DNA of 64,000 nucleotides, from the NCBI GenBank assembly GCA_963793095.1, contig CAWBYY010000002.1:682001-746000 (forward strand). Reading direction: 5' to 3'. The notes beneath the pieces were generated by a model. That model had not been told where the DNA came from. It worked only from the letters and a program-made list of their open reading frames with translations, and searched no databases. Position 1 is the first letter of the stretch; the number at the start of each line of letters is the position of its first letter. Both the position numbers and the translations under genes were made by a program. The stretch comes from CAVWDI01 sp963793095. GTDB lineage: Bacteria; Chloroflexota; Anaerolineae; Anaerolineales; UBA4823. Shown here piece by piece: positions 7,562 through 17,483 of this stretch.

Positions 7562-10366
7562 TCAGCGGTTAGTGCGAAGACCCAGGATATATTTTGTGGC
7601 TTCAGCTGCCAGGGAGGGAATAACCAGAAGCGGAAGGATGAACTGCCACTGAGACCAGTTAAGCGGGTAGGTCTCAAAAATTGTCTGCAGGAACGGGATG
7701 TAAACCACCAGCATAATAAGGGTAAATGACGAAATAACAGCCAGATTCATGTAGCGGTTATTAAACACACCTATTTTTAAAATTGGGTAACGCTCTGAAC
7801 GGGCAGTGTATGCCCGCAGCAATTCGGACAGCGAAAGTGTCACAAATGCCATAGTCATGGCAATAAGAGGTTCATCCGGATACAGCTTCAATCCAATCAG
7901 GTAAGCTGACAGTGTAATTGATGTGATCGCGATGGTCTGGATTATTGTACCTTTGACCATAAAACGGTTGATAATCGGTTCAGTTGGCGGGCGCGGTTTT
8001 TGTTTCATGATATCCGGATCGCCTTTTTCGGTAGCGAGCGCCAGAGCAGGCGCCCCGTCAGTGATCAGGTTCAGCCACAGAAGCTGGAGGGCGGTCAGGG
8101 GCGAGGCGCCAGTGAACAGGGTCCCAAGGAAAATCGTGAGGATTTCAGCCAGGTTGCATGACAGCAGGTAATAGACAAATTTGCGGATATTGCTGTAAAT
8201 AACCCGGCCTTGCTCGACTGCATCGACAATGCTGGCATAATTGTCGTCGGTGAGCACCATGTCGGCGCTCTCTTTGGCAACATCGGTGCCTGCAATACCC
8301 ATTGCAACCCCGATATCTGCCGCGCTTGATGGAAGGCGCATCATTGACTCCATCTCCAGTCATTGCGACAACCTGGCCGCCAGCACGCAGGGCTTCAACA
8401 ATTCGCAGTTTGTGCTCGGGTGATACCGGGCATATACATCCGTAAGCATGACCTCGCGGCGCAATGATTCGTCATCCAGTTCAATCAGCGATTGGCCGGT
8501 TAGAACCTGGTGGCCGGGTTTAATCAGCCCGATCAATTCTGCGATCGCCCTGGCTGTTTTCGGATAATCGCCGGTTATCATCACAGTCCGGATGCCTGCT
8601 TCATTGCCTTTCTCAAGGGCTGCCGTCACTTCTGGACGGGGAGGGTCAATCATTCCAATCAAGCCTGCAAAGACCAGGTCTCTTTCAAGATCAGTCACAT
8701 TTTCAATATCCGGTTGGTCCTGGGTGATGCGGTAAGCCATTCCCAGCACCCGCAGTGCGTCCTGGCTCATTAAATCGTTGGCAGTTAAAATGCGCATGCG
8801 CTGGTTCTCATCAAGCGGTGAAGTATGGTCATCCATGCTCTGGAAATGAGAGCAGTACTTTAAAACAATGTCTGGAGCGCCTTTTACTGTAACTGCGTAC
8901 AGATTCCTTTGTTCGTCAGTGTATACCGGGGATAAATCATCCGGGTGAGATTTTTCTATCCTGTGAATTGTGATCATTCGTTTTCGAGTTGAATCGAAAG
9001 GGATTTCTTGCACGCGCGGGTATGCGGATAATATTTGTTTTAAATTCGCGCCTGCTTTTGCGGCTGCCACAATCAGAGCGCCTTCGGTGGGGTCGCCAAT
9101 AACACGGAAGGTTTTCTGGTCTTCGCTGGTGCCACTCACTTCTAATTCGGCGTTATTGTTTAGTGCTGCAATCCACAGGTTGGTTAAAACAGCCGGAAAA
9201 TCCTTGATATCCACAGGTTTGTCGTCATGCATGAACTCGCCATAGGGAGCATAGCCGCTGCCCGAAATTTGAATGTATTCACCGTCAACCCACATCCTGA
9301 TGGCAGTCATTTCGTTTTGTGTCAGCGTTCCGGTTTTATCTGAACAGATCACTGTGGCTGAACCCAATGTCTCCACGGAAGAAAGGCGCCTGATCAACGC
9401 ATTACGTTCAATCATCTCGCGCATCCCCAAAGCAAGGCTGATTGTGACTACTGCGGGGAGACCTTCGGGGACTGCGGCAATTGCCAGGCTTATGGCGATG
9501 AGAAACATATCAAGCGGGTTTGAGCCGCGCAACCAGCCAACCAGAAATACCAGCCCGCAGACTGCGATAGCAGCCCACCCTAATGATTTTCCGAGTTGGT
9601 CGAGTCGTTTTTGTAGGGGAGTGGGCTCCTGTTCAACGGATTGAAGCATTTCTGCTATCATTCCGATCTGTGTATTCATACCCGTGCTGGTAACCACCCC
9701 TTTGCCTCGGCCGTAACTTACAACCGTTCCCATAAAAGCGGTATTTTTTCGATCTCCCGGGGGGATATCTGCAGCAAGGCGTACGGATGCGTCTTTCTGG
9801 GCAGGGATTGACTCTCCTGTTAACGCCGCTTCTTCTATACGAAGATTTATCGCTTCAAGAAGGCGTACATCGGCCGGGACATAATTACCGGTTTCCAGAA
9901 TAACAAGATCGCCCGGTACGAGCTGGCTCGAGGGTATAACCTGGTGCGAGCCATCCCTGATCACATGCGCTTCGGGTGCAGTTAATTTGTGCAGGGCTGA
10001 CAGGGACTGTTCAGCGCGCAGATCCTGGAGGGTCCCAACCAGAGCGTTTAAAATTACGATTGCCAGGATTGCCGCAGCTTCGATGTAATCTCCAAGCAGC
10101 GCTGAAAGCACGGCTGCAATAATCAGAAGCATAACGACAAAATTATTAAATTGGGCCCAAAGCAACTGCCAGAAAGTCGTAGGAGCAGCTTCTTCCAGCT
10201 GATTAGGCCCAAACTGCTCCTGCCGCAGGGTTACATCATCTGCGGTCAATCCCAGATTGTCGAGCGTTTTTAATTCATCCAGCACCTGGTCGGATTCCAA
10301 TGTGTGCCAGTTATTGTCATAAATTCGTTGGGTGCTGACCCTGGGGCTGAACTTTTCTAATGTCAT
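7562..10366 (-). CDS. P-type Ca2+-transporting ATPase (P2A), interrupted by two compensating 1-nt indels
   Basis: Together the frames encode a full-length ~930-residue calcium-type P-ATPase. Seen: cation transporter N-domain, TGES (183-186), PEGL in M4 (300-303), phosphorylation motif DKTGT with D343, and the C-terminal M5-M10 region. The reading frame is lost between about 8427 and 8320. One base appears missing near 8426-8430 (VYAR should continue VSPEHKL), and one extra near 8320-8321 after MTGDGVNDAPSIKR. Both outer parts lie in the same frame, but an in-frame stop at 8360-8362 ends the first 668 codons. The damaged stretch holds the essential GDGVNDAP hinge. Sequencing error is likelier than decay because everything else is intact. 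Confidence 0.85.
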
Positions 10367-10747
10367 TTCTATCCAGAAAGAGCGATTTTACCTTATCTTT
10401 TCTATCTGTGTTCTTTCAGTATAGCTATTTTTATATCATTGTTTGATTCTGGTTGAATTTTGTGGAGAAATTGATGGCAGCCCCAAAGATTTTATAAGGA
10501 TTTTTGACCATCAGGTGCTGAATGCCGGAGTTTTGGTAATTTTACTATTGCTTTTTGATTATTCATCTGTAGAAAACTGTTGGAAATTCGTACTACGATA
10601 AATAGCAGTTGCATGACAATTGTCACTTTTGGGATGGAATATAACTTTGCTATAATTTTTTTGAAATTTGGAAAATAAGTTTTCCTTTCCCGGTAAAAGA
10701 AGGGATGGTTATTTGCATCTGCAGGGTGGCTGAACTCAGGAGGATAG
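10367..10747. other. 381-base divergent intergenic region (ATPase / icd)
   Basis: No coding sequence was recognised. It must hold promoters for the leftward ATPase gene and rightward icd. A perfect TATAAT is present at 10651-10656, about 92 bases before icd, without a convincing -35 at standard spacing. A 12-bp palindrome at 10614-10625 lies 25 bases upstream of it. A good GGAGGA ribosome-binding site precedes icd. Confidence 0.5.
10614..10625. promoter_or_regulatory. perfect 12-bp palindrome upstream of icd, possible operator
   Basis: TGACAATTGTCA is its own reverse complement and lies between the two divergent genes, just upstream of a TATAAT hexamer. Placement suits a dimeric regulator, but no regulator is identified and chance cannot be excluded. 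Confidence 0.3.
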
Positions 10748-12052
10748 ATGGATAAAGAAATGGAAGCTCTTCGCGGAAACGGAAGGGCAATAACGATACA
10801 TAATAGAAAGCTCATTGTCCCAGACAATCCAATCCTGCCGTTCGTGGAAGGTGACGGGACCGGGAGGGATATCTGGCGCGCTTCTCAGCGTGTATTTGAT
10901 GCGTCAGTTGAAAAAGCTTACAATGGCCAGCGCAAAATCGTATGGTTGGAAGTACTGGCAGGTGAGAAAGCATTTAACCAGACCGGTTCATGGTTGCCCG
11001 AAGAGACCGTTGAAGCATTCAGGGAATACCATGTCGGTATAAAGGGACCCCTGACAACCCCTGTCGGCGGAGGGATACGGTCATTGAACGTTGCTTTGCG
11101 GAAAGTATTGGATTTATATGTTTGCTTGCGGCCGGTGCGTTATTTTGATGGTGTGCCGTCACCTGTGAAACACCCCGAATATGTTGATATGGTTGTGTTC
11201 CGTGAGAATACTGAAGACATATATGCCGGGATAGAATTTGAAGTAGGTTCAGCCCAAAACATAGAATTTAAAAAAATTATTAAAAATAAATTTCCAGATG
11301 AATTTTCCAAAATTCGCTTTCCTGAGACCACCGGTATCGGTTTAAAACCGGTCTCTCGGGAGGGGACATACCGTCTGGTCAGGGCGGCTGTCCAGTGGGC
11401 TCTGGATAACAAGCGCCGCAGCGTAACGCTGGTTCATAAGGGCAATATAATGAAATTTACTGAGGGGGCTTTTCGAAAATGGGGATACGAACTTGCTGAA
11501 AGCGAATTTGGCGATCAAGTTTATACCTGGAGCCAGTGGCAGCGGTCAAAGGAGAGTAGAGGCGAGCAGGAAGCCAATCGCGAACAGGATCAGGCTTTAA
11601 AAGAAGGCCGGCTGCTTATCAAGGATGTAATCGCCGATATCGTATTCCAGCAAACGATAACCCGGGCGCGAGAATTTGATGTAATCGCGACTTTGAATCT
11701 GAATGGCGATTATATTTCCGATGCACTGGCGGCTCAAGTTGGGGGCATTGGTATCGCCCCGGGAGGGAACATTAATTACGAAACCGGGCATGCAGTATTT
11801 GAAGCCACCCATGGGACTGCACCCAAGTACGCTGACCAGGATAAAGTCAATCCGGGTTCAGTCATCCTTTCAGGGGAAATGATGTTCAGGTATCTGGGTT
11901 GGGACGAAGCCGCCGATTTGATTATTAAAGGCATGGAGGGGGCGATCGCCGCAAAGACCGTGACTTATGATTTCCACCGCCTTATGGATGGGGCTACGCT
12001 GATAAAATGCTCCGAATTTGGCGATAAAGTGATTGAACACATGAATAATTGA
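10748..12052 (+). CDS. icd: NADP-dependent isocitrate dehydrogenase
   Basis: A 434-aa enzyme of the E. coli-type NADP-IDH family, oxidatively decarboxylating isocitrate to 2-oxoglutarate in the TCA cycle. Seen: FVEGDGTGRDIW at the N-terminus, the substrate-binding loop GGIRSLNVALRK with its phosphorylatable serine position, FRENTEDIYAGIE, and GGIGIAPGGNIN plus ATHGTAPKYA near the cofactor site. It sits next to the respiratory genes and sdhCDAB, an apparent energy-metabolism neighbourhood. Start supported by GGAGGA four bases upstream of ATG. Confidence 0.96.
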   Translation: MDKEMEALRGNGRAITIHNRKLIVPDNPILPFVEGDGTGRDIWRASQRVFDASVEKAYNGQRKIVWLEVLAGEKAFNQTGSWLPEETVEAFREYHVGIKGPLTTPVGGGIRSLNVALRKVLDLYVCLRPVRYFDGVPSPVKHPEYVDMVVFRENTEDIYAGIEFEVGSAQNIEFKKIIKNKFPDEFSKIRFPETTGIGLKPVSREGTYRLVRAAVQWALDNKRRSVTLVHKGNIMKFTEGAFRKWGYELAESEFGDQVYTWSQWQRSKESRGEQEANREQDQALKEGRLLIKDVIADIVFQQTITRAREFDVIATLNLNGDYISDALAAQVGGIGIAPGGNINYETGHAVFEATHGTAPKYADQDKVNPGSVILSGEMMFRYLGWDEAADLIIKGMEGAIAAKTVTYDFHRLMDGATLIKCSEFGDKVIEHMNN

Positions 12053-12130
12053 GCGGTTAATGTCCCGCTGTTTGTAAAAGGGGTTGTGAAATCAGATTAA
12101 ATTGCCCTGCTGCGCTCTGAGCAGCAATGG

Positions 12131-13333
12131 TTACGGCGCTGTTGTTGGGGTGGCAGGAGGAGTTTCGACCGCCTCAGCTCCTGGCGGAGATCCAGAGGCT
12201 TCTGCCGCTTCCTGAGCTGTATTCAGCGCCCCGCCCAATACCCAGCGTTCAAAAATCTCAATCAGTTCCGGTTTCAGCGCTTTGGTGGGCGGCATCGGTC
12301 CGCCGGCTTCAATTTCCTCGCGGTACAGCATTCTGATCAGATTGCTGCCTAAATCTCCCGGGATTACATTCGGGGCGTAGTCGCCTGTTTCCATCACTTC
12401 TTCGTATGTGCCCATAAAATATTCACCGTTTTTCTTGCCAGGACGGTGGCAGGATAAACAGTAGCGTTTGATGATTGGTTGGACATGCACCTCATATGAA
12501 GGCACTTCGTCAGGGGCGAGTTCTGGGACTGTTGAAGCCTGGGCGGCTTCTTCCGGGATCTCAACTCTGTCATCCCAGGTATAACGCATGAAAGCTACAA
12601 TTGATTCGATCTCTCCGGGTCCGAGTTCCCCGCCAAAAGCGCGGGCGAAAGGCGGCATCCCCAGGGATGGTTGGCCAAAGGCAATGATATCGTAGAGAGA
12701 CTGGTCGCTGCGGGTATACATTTCATCCTGGCTGTTAATTGGTTTGACCACCACGCCTTCGAGACCCTCAACTCCAACGATCTCTCCGCCTTCGCCGTCC
12801 GCGCCGTGGCACTCGACGCAGTACAGGCCGTACAGCTCTTCACCGGCGACGATTTGTTCGCTGATTGTGCCGGCAACGGTGCCGGTTTCAGGCTGGGGAG
12901 GGGTTGTTACAGCGGCTTGAATTGTAAGTGCAACTATTCCGGCGACAATAACAGTCATTGCGGCAATGGCTAATTTCCTGTTGCGCCAGTACCGGCTCGG
13001 ATTCCGGTCATACAGCGGAAGCAGCAGCAGCACCAAGACTCCCAATGCCGGAATGATAGCAGTCCCTACCCATTCGAGCTGGCCTGGAAAAAATTTAAGC
13101 ATTTCAAACAGGAAGAGGAAATACCACTCGGGTCGGGGGATGTAGGCGGTATCGCTTGGGTCAGCTTTGGGTTCATTGGGAACTCCAATAAATATCGCCA
13201 GACCAATAAGAAGCAAGAATATCCCGAAAGATACGATCAGGTCTTTATAAATAATATCGGGGTAGAATTTCACGCCCTTGCTCTTGGCCTGCAGGTATTT
13301 TTCGTAATAAGCTTTTTTATCCTGTTCGTTCAT
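12131..13333 (-). CDS. cytochrome b subunit IV fused to diheme cytochrome c (bc complex)
   Basis: A 400-aa membrane protein. Residues 30-140 match subunit IV/the C-terminal half of cytochrome b, including the Qo-site PEWY motif at 68-71 and three hydrophobic helices. Two c-type heme sites follow in the periplasmic part: CVECH at 172-176 and CLSCH at 292-296, each followed by Met-containing segments. The C-terminus ends in a low-complexity Ala/Pro/Thr tail. It is the last gene of a Rieske-cytochrome b-this gene operon, so it should carry electrons from quinol through the bc complex to a terminal acceptor. The fusion replaces separate petD and cytochrome c genes. Confidence 0.92.
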   Translation of the reverse strand: MNEQDKKAYYEKYLQAKSKGVKFYPDIIYKDLIVSFGIFLLLIGLAIFIGVPNEPKADPSDTAYIPRPEWYFLFLFEMLKFFPGQLEWVGTAIIPALGVLVLLLLPLYDRNPSRYWRNRKLAIAAMTVIVAGIVALTIQAAVTTPPQPETGTVAGTISEQIVAGEELYGLYCVECHGADGEGGEIVGVEGLEGVVVKPINSQDEMYTRSDQSLYDIIAFGQPSLGMPPFARAFGGELGPGEIESIVAFMRYTWDDRVEIPEEAAQASTVPELAPDEVPSYEVHVQPIIKRYCLSCHRPGKKNGEYFMGTYEEVMETGDYAPNVIPGDLGSNLIRMLYREEIEAGGPMPPTKALKPELIEIFERWVLGGALNTAQEAAEASGSPPGAEAVETPPATPTTAP

Positions 13334-13344
13334 CCCATTCTCCC

Positions 13345-14004
13345 TCAGTCCTCTTCATCCGGTATAGCTGAAATGCCCAGACGAATAACCAGAAACATAT
13401 GCAGACCGATCACTAAAGCCAGTAAAAGCGGGATAAACCAGATGTGTACCGAAAAGAAACGCGCCAGCGTCACCGCGCTCAGGTCGCTGCCGCCCCGCAG
13501 CACTCTCATGATGAATGGCCCGATTAAAGGGGCTGAACCTGCAATCTCAGTGCCGACGGTGGTTGCCCAGTAGGCACGCTGGTTCATTGGTAATAAATAA
13601 CCTGTAAAACCCATCCCTAAGGTTGCCAGCAGCAGCAGCACACCGCTTAACCAGGTCAATTCACGCGGGAACTTGTAAGAAGCATAGTAGAAGGTACGCA
13701 GCATGTGTGCAAAAACAACGATCACCATCAGAGTTGCCCCCCAGTGGTGCATTCCCCGGATTAACCATCCAAAGGCAACCCCATTCATAATGTACTGGAT
13801 GCTGTCATAGGCGTGGTCAGGGGTCGGCACATAATAAACTGATAGAAAGATACCAGTCACCCCCTGCATAACAAACAGGAACAGGCTTGCGCTGCCGAGC
13901 GTGAACCACCAGTTCACCTTTGGGATTTTCCGGTCGAAGATGGTGTCCCAGATAGAAATAATCCCCAGTCTTTCATCCAGCCAGGCGATAAATCTCGCTG
14001 CCAT
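13345..14004 (-). CDS. cytochrome b (b6-type N-terminal subunit)
   Basis: A 219-aa four-helix cytochrome b6-like protein. Heme-ligand histidines are spaced as in the family: H86 and H100 in the second helix, H187 and H202 in the fourth. The frame is open further upstream (to 14154), but the start at 14004 is preferred: GGAGGTGG lies just upstream and the ATG is one base after the Rieske stop, indicating translational coupling. It binds the two b hemes of the quinol-oxidising complex with the downstream subunit-IV fusion. Confidence 0.93.
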   Translation of the reverse strand: MAARFIAWLDERLGIISIWDTIFDRKIPKVNWWFTLGSASLFLFVMQGVTGIFLSVYYVPTPDHAYDSIQYIMNGVAFGWLIRGMHHWGATLMVIVVFAHMLRTFYYASYKFPRELTWLSGVLLLLATLGMGFTGYLLPMNQRAYWATTVGTEIAGSAPLIGPFIMRVLRGGSDLSAVTLARFFSVHIWFIPLLLALVIGLHMFLVIRLGISAIPDEED

Positions 14005-14005
14005 G

Positions 14006-14491
14006 TTATCCCACCTCCAGCCTGATGAATAATGTTTCATCTTCAATCTTTGTCTCGTAGCGGTCAAGCGGGCGTGGGGGAGGCCCTTTGAGGACTGTCC
14101 CCTCGCTATCAAATGCGCCGTCATGGCAGGGACACCAGTAAACCTGGTTCTCATCCTGCCAGGTGACCCTGCAGCTCAGGTGGGTGCAGGTGTTGTCGTA
14201 GGCTATGATTTCCTGCTCGGTTTCCCGGTAGATATAGGCCCCGTAACTGTTGACGGTTTTCTCCCACCCGTTAATGGTCGTCCTTGTAAAGGTGAAAAGG
14301 GTGGGTGTGCCCACCGGGTAGGATTCAATCGGGCCAGCGGATATCCAGGCATCCGTGCTTTCCTTTCTTAAAGCTGGAGAGAGCAGGTATCCAATTGCAG
14401 GAAAACCAACGACCACACCCATGATTGAACCAAGGACGACGGTGACAATCCTGACAAATTCATTCCGGCTGAGGTGGGGTGATTTTGTCAT
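14006..14491 (-). CDS. Rieske [2Fe-2S] protein of the bc complex
   Basis: A 161-aa Rieske protein with an N-terminal transmembrane anchor at residues 14-38. The cluster ligands are visible: C102 and H104 in CTHLSC, C120 and H123 in CPCH, with C107/C122 able to form the stabilising disulfide. It accepts electrons from quinol at the Qo site. First gene of the three-gene bc operon, divergent from sdhC across about 320 bases. Confidence 0.95.
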   Translation of the reverse strand: MTKSPHLSRNEFVRIVTVVLGSIMGVVVGFPAIGYLLSPALRKESTDAWISAGPIESYPVGTPTLFTFTRTTINGWEKTVNSYGAYIYRETEQEIIAYDNTCTHLSCRVTWQDENQVYWCPCHDGAFDSEGTVLKGPPPRPLDRYETKIEDETLFIRLEVG

Positions 14492-14810
14492 GAAGCGTAT
14501 CCTTTTTTATGCAGGCTGTTTTATTGCAGCAATTCGCATGTAAAAATGTTCTGGGTGAAAATTGTTTCAGATTTTACCCTTACTGTAATTCAATTTCAAG
14601 ATTAATATATGTTGAGTCATTGGAAAAACAATTTGATAATTTTTCAGCGTGCGGCACTGGGTAATTATATGGTGTAAGGGATAAAATTGATCAGGATGAC
14701 TGAAACTAATAACGTATGAGTATTGTCACTTTCCGGGGGTAAGGCAGCAGTGCGATAATATCGAAAGTTGACGACAAAGGGGTCGAATTAAATAAAAGTT
14801 GGAGGCGAGT
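14492..14810. other. 319-base divergent intergenic region (Rieske / sdhC)
   Basis: No gene seen. AT-rich, and must contain the promoters of the bc operon and the sdh operon. No pair of -35/-10 hexamers stands out at standard spacing, so I mark no promoter. A GGAGG ribosome-binding site at 14801-14805 fixes the sdhC start. Confidence 0.4.
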
Positions 14811-15197
14811 ATGGTTCTGAAAAGGAATGTCGGCCTGAAGGGTTTCAGATACCGTGGGGGGGGTCCAATGTGGGCATGGATACTGCACAGGGTCAGCGGC
14901 CTTGCCATGGTTTTATTTGTTGGGATGCACATTCTGGCCTCGTTCTCCATGCAGCAGTTTGGCAGCGACCTGGCTACCTCATTGAACATTGTATATGAAT
15001 CTGTTTATTTCCAGATTTTCATCTTTTTTGTTGTCTTCTACCATGGATTAAATGGCCTGCGGATTATTATTCTGGATACCTGGCCGCAGACGCTTGAATA
15101 CCAGCGAGAGGTTACCTGGCTGCAGTGGTTGATATTTATACCGGTATATGGATTAACAGTTGCAATAATGGTTTTGAACAACATAAGCGGAAGCTAA
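14811..15197 (+). CDS. sdhC: succinate dehydrogenase cytochrome b subunit (SdhC)
   Basis: A 128-aa membrane protein with three transmembrane helices. The WILHRVSGLAMVLFVGMHIL helix carries the family HR-SG motif, and YHGLNGLR contains a likely heme/quinone-site histidine. ATG 14811 follows GGAGG; an in-frame TTG at 14799 would put the ribosome-binding site inside the gene. First gene of sdhCDAB, anchoring complex II and passing electrons to quinone. Confidence 0.92.
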   Translation: MVLKRNVGLKGFRYRGGGPMWAWILHRVSGLAMVLFVGMHILASFSMQQFGSDLATSLNIVYESVYFQIFIFFVVFYHGLNGLRIIILDTWPQTLEYQREVTWLQWLIFIPVYGLTVAIMVLNNISGS

Positions 15198-15235
15198 TAT
15201 AGACCCGAGAAAGTTATCAATAAGGAAGTAATTAC

Positions 15236-15658
15236 ATGACTACCCGGACAGCTCCTCAAATAGGTTTCAGTTTTGAATACTTTATGTGGATATTTACGCG
15301 TATATCGGGAGCGGCCCTGATTTTATTGGCGCTGGCTGGGATTGCAGCCGCCTTCTGGATGGGAGCCCGCACCCAGCTAGATGTCGCCGCCCTGATGCGC
15401 TGGACCTTTTTCCCAAATCCCAATCACGTGGTAAACAGCGAAATCCCGGATGTTACCCTGGGGTGGGCGAACGCATACTGGCAGATCATGCAAATGATGA
15501 TCGCTTTCTTCGGGGTTTCTCACGGAATAAACGGGTTGCGGGTGGTGGTTGAGGATTACATGGGCCACACCTGGTGGCGCCCGCTTTTGCGCGGAATCCT
15601 CTTCCTGCTGTGGCTGTTTATCCTTATTGTGGCCGTTTACGTTATTCTGGCTTCCTGA
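15236..15658 (+). CDS. sdhD: succinate dehydrogenase membrane anchor (SdhD)
   Basis: A 140-aa three-helix membrane subunit. FTRISGAALILLALAGI resembles the first helix of SdhC/D anchors, and FGVSHGINGLRVVVEDY gives a conserved histidine and the SHG-NGLR motif also present in SdhC, showing the two anchors are distant relatives. It completes the quinone-binding anchor of complex II. Its stop is 16 bases before the sdhA start. Confidence 0.9.
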   Translation: MTTRTAPQIGFSFEYFMWIFTRISGAALILLALAGIAAAFWMGARTQLDVAALMRWTFFPNPNHVVNSEIPDVTLGWANAYWQIMQMMIAFFGVSHGINGLRVVVEDYMGHTWWRPLLRGILFLLWLFILIVAVYVILAS

Positions 15659-15674
15659 TTGTAGGAGAAGCGAT

Positions 15675-17468
15675 ATGACCCAGTATCATAAATATGATGT
15701 CGTTATAGTGGGTGCGGGCGGAGCGGGATTGACTGCCGCAATAAACGCCTCAAAAACCGCCAGCACGGCGGTCCTAAGTAAGCTTTATCCGACCCGCTCC
15801 CATACCGGGACAGCCCAGGGTGGAGTGGGAGCTGCCCTGGGGAATATTGAAGAGGATAAGCCGGAATGGCATACCTTTGACTCGGTCAAAGGCAGCGACT
15901 ACCTGGGAGACCAGGATGCGATTGAGTTTATGTGCCAGGAAGCCGTTCAAACAGTCTATGAACTGGAACACATGGGTCTGCCGTTTTCACGTACCCCCGA
16001 AGGGAGGATCGCCCAGCGCCCATTTGGCGGGCACACCAATAACATAACCGGCAAACCTGTCCAGAGAGCTTGTTATTCGGCTGACCGAACCGGGCATATG
16101 ATCCTGCAGACCCTTTACCAGCAGTGCATCAAGCATAACGTCAGGTTCTTTGATGAATTTCAGGTTGTGGATTTACTTATTGAGGGCGGTGTGGCTGCCG
16201 GTGTTGTGGCGATAGAGATTCTGACCGGCGAACTGCATGTTTTTCAAGCAAAATCTGTTGTTATCGCAACTGGAGGTCACGGCAGGATCTGGGAAATCAC
16301 CTCAAATGCCTACACATATACCGGTGATGGTGTCGCAGTTGCGATGCGCAGGGGAATACCTGCAGAAGATATGGAGTTTTTCCAGTTCCACCCGACCGGC
16401 ATCTATAAAATGGGTATCCTGATCACCGAAGGAGTCCGGGGCGAAGGCGGGGTGCTGCTTAACAATGAGGGTGAGCGCTTCATGAACCGCTATGCACCCA
16501 CTGTAAAAGACCTGGCTTCACGTGATGTGATCAGCCGGGCGATGTATCTGGAAATGCGCGATGGGCGCGGCATTAATGGAAAACGCTATCTTAATCTGGA
16601 TGTTACCCCGATGACAGTCAACAAATACGCCATCGAGGATGGGCGCACCAAACCAGACGGCAGCCCTTATGTGGTTACGGCTGAAGAGATTCTGGCAAAA
16701 TTGCCGGATATCATCGATTTCGCCCGTACCTACATTGGTGTTGACCCGGTTTCCGAACCGATGCCGGTCCAGCCGACTGCCCATTACGCCATGGGTGGCA
16801 TCCCTACGAACATGTTCGGGGAAGTGGTCCTCGATAAGGAAAATACGGTCCTGCCTGGCTTGTATGCAGCCGGGGAGGTTGCCTGTGTGTCCGTTCACGG
16901 AGCGAACCGGCTGGGAACCAACTCGCTGCTGGACATCATTGTTTTTGGTAAGTTTTCCGGATTGAAAGCCGCCGAATACGCCAGAGAGGTCAATTACCAG
17001 ACTCTGCCAGAAGACCCGGACGGTTTTTCAAGGCAGCAGCTGGATGGAATTCTTAACTCAAATGGTGAAGAGAACGCAGCCGATATCGCTCGCGAAATGA
17101 AAGATGTAATGTTCGACCATGTCGGCGTTTTCCGGACGGAAGAGGGGATGCAAAAAGCGCTGGATAAAGTGCTTGAATTGAAGGGTAGATTTAAAAATGT
17201 GAAGACGGCAGACCTGGGCAATACGTTTAACACTGAATTGCTTAATCTCTGGGAACTTGGCAACCTGATCGAGCTGGCTGAGGTGACCACGGTATCCGCC
17301 CTGGCCCGCAAGGAAAGCCGGGGCGCCCACGCCCGCGAGGATTACCCGGAAAGGGATGATGTAAACTGGCTCAAACATACCCTGGCATGGATGCGGGATG
17401 GTAAGGTTGAACTGGATTATAAACCGGTGACGATCACAAAATACGAACCCAAGAAGCGGGTTTATTAA
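15675..17468 (+). CDS. sdhA: succinate dehydrogenase flavoprotein subunit
   Basis: A 597-aa FAD-containing subunit oxidising succinate to fumarate. Seen: the dinucleotide-binding GAGGAGL near the N-terminus, SHTGTAQGGVGAALGN with the FAD-linking histidine region, HTNNITGKPVQRACYSADRTGH, HPTGIY, and the active-site stretch GVRGEGGVLLNNEGERF. The C-terminal ESRGAHAREDYPERDD is characteristic. I chose ATG 15675, preceded by GTAGGAG; the frame is open upstream but lies within sdhD. Confidence 0.97.
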   Translation: MTQYHKYDVVIVGAGGAGLTAAINASKTASTAVLSKLYPTRSHTGTAQGGVGAALGNIEEDKPEWHTFDSVKGSDYLGDQDAIEFMCQEAVQTVYELEHMGLPFSRTPEGRIAQRPFGGHTNNITGKPVQRACYSADRTGHMILQTLYQQCIKHNVRFFDEFQVVDLLIEGGVAAGVVAIEILTGELHVFQAKSVVIATGGHGRIWEITSNAYTYTGDGVAVAMRRGIPAEDMEFFQFHPTGIYKMGILITEGVRGEGGVLLNNEGERFMNRYAPTVKDLASRDVISRAMYLEMRDGRGINGKRYLNLDVTPMTVNKYAIEDGRTKPDGSPYVVTAEEILAKLPDIIDFARTYIGVDPVSEPMPVQPTAHYAMGGIPTNMFGEVVLDKENTVLPGLYAAGEVACVSVHGANRLGTNSLLDIIVFGKFSGLKAAEYAREVNYQTLPEDPDGFSRQQLDGILNSNGEENAADIAREMKDVMFDHVGVFRTEEGMQKALDKVLELKGRFKNVKTADLGNTFNTELLNLWELGNLIELAEVTTVSALARKESRGAHAREDYPERDDVNWLKHTLAWMRDGKVELDYKPVTITKYEPKKRVY

Positions 17469-17483
17469 GTTCGGGAGGCGCTC

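Noticed and set aside
8145..8423. Programmed frameshifting in the ATPase gene
   Set aside because: No slippery heptamer or pseudoknot was seen, and two opposite shifts are needed; errors are simpler.
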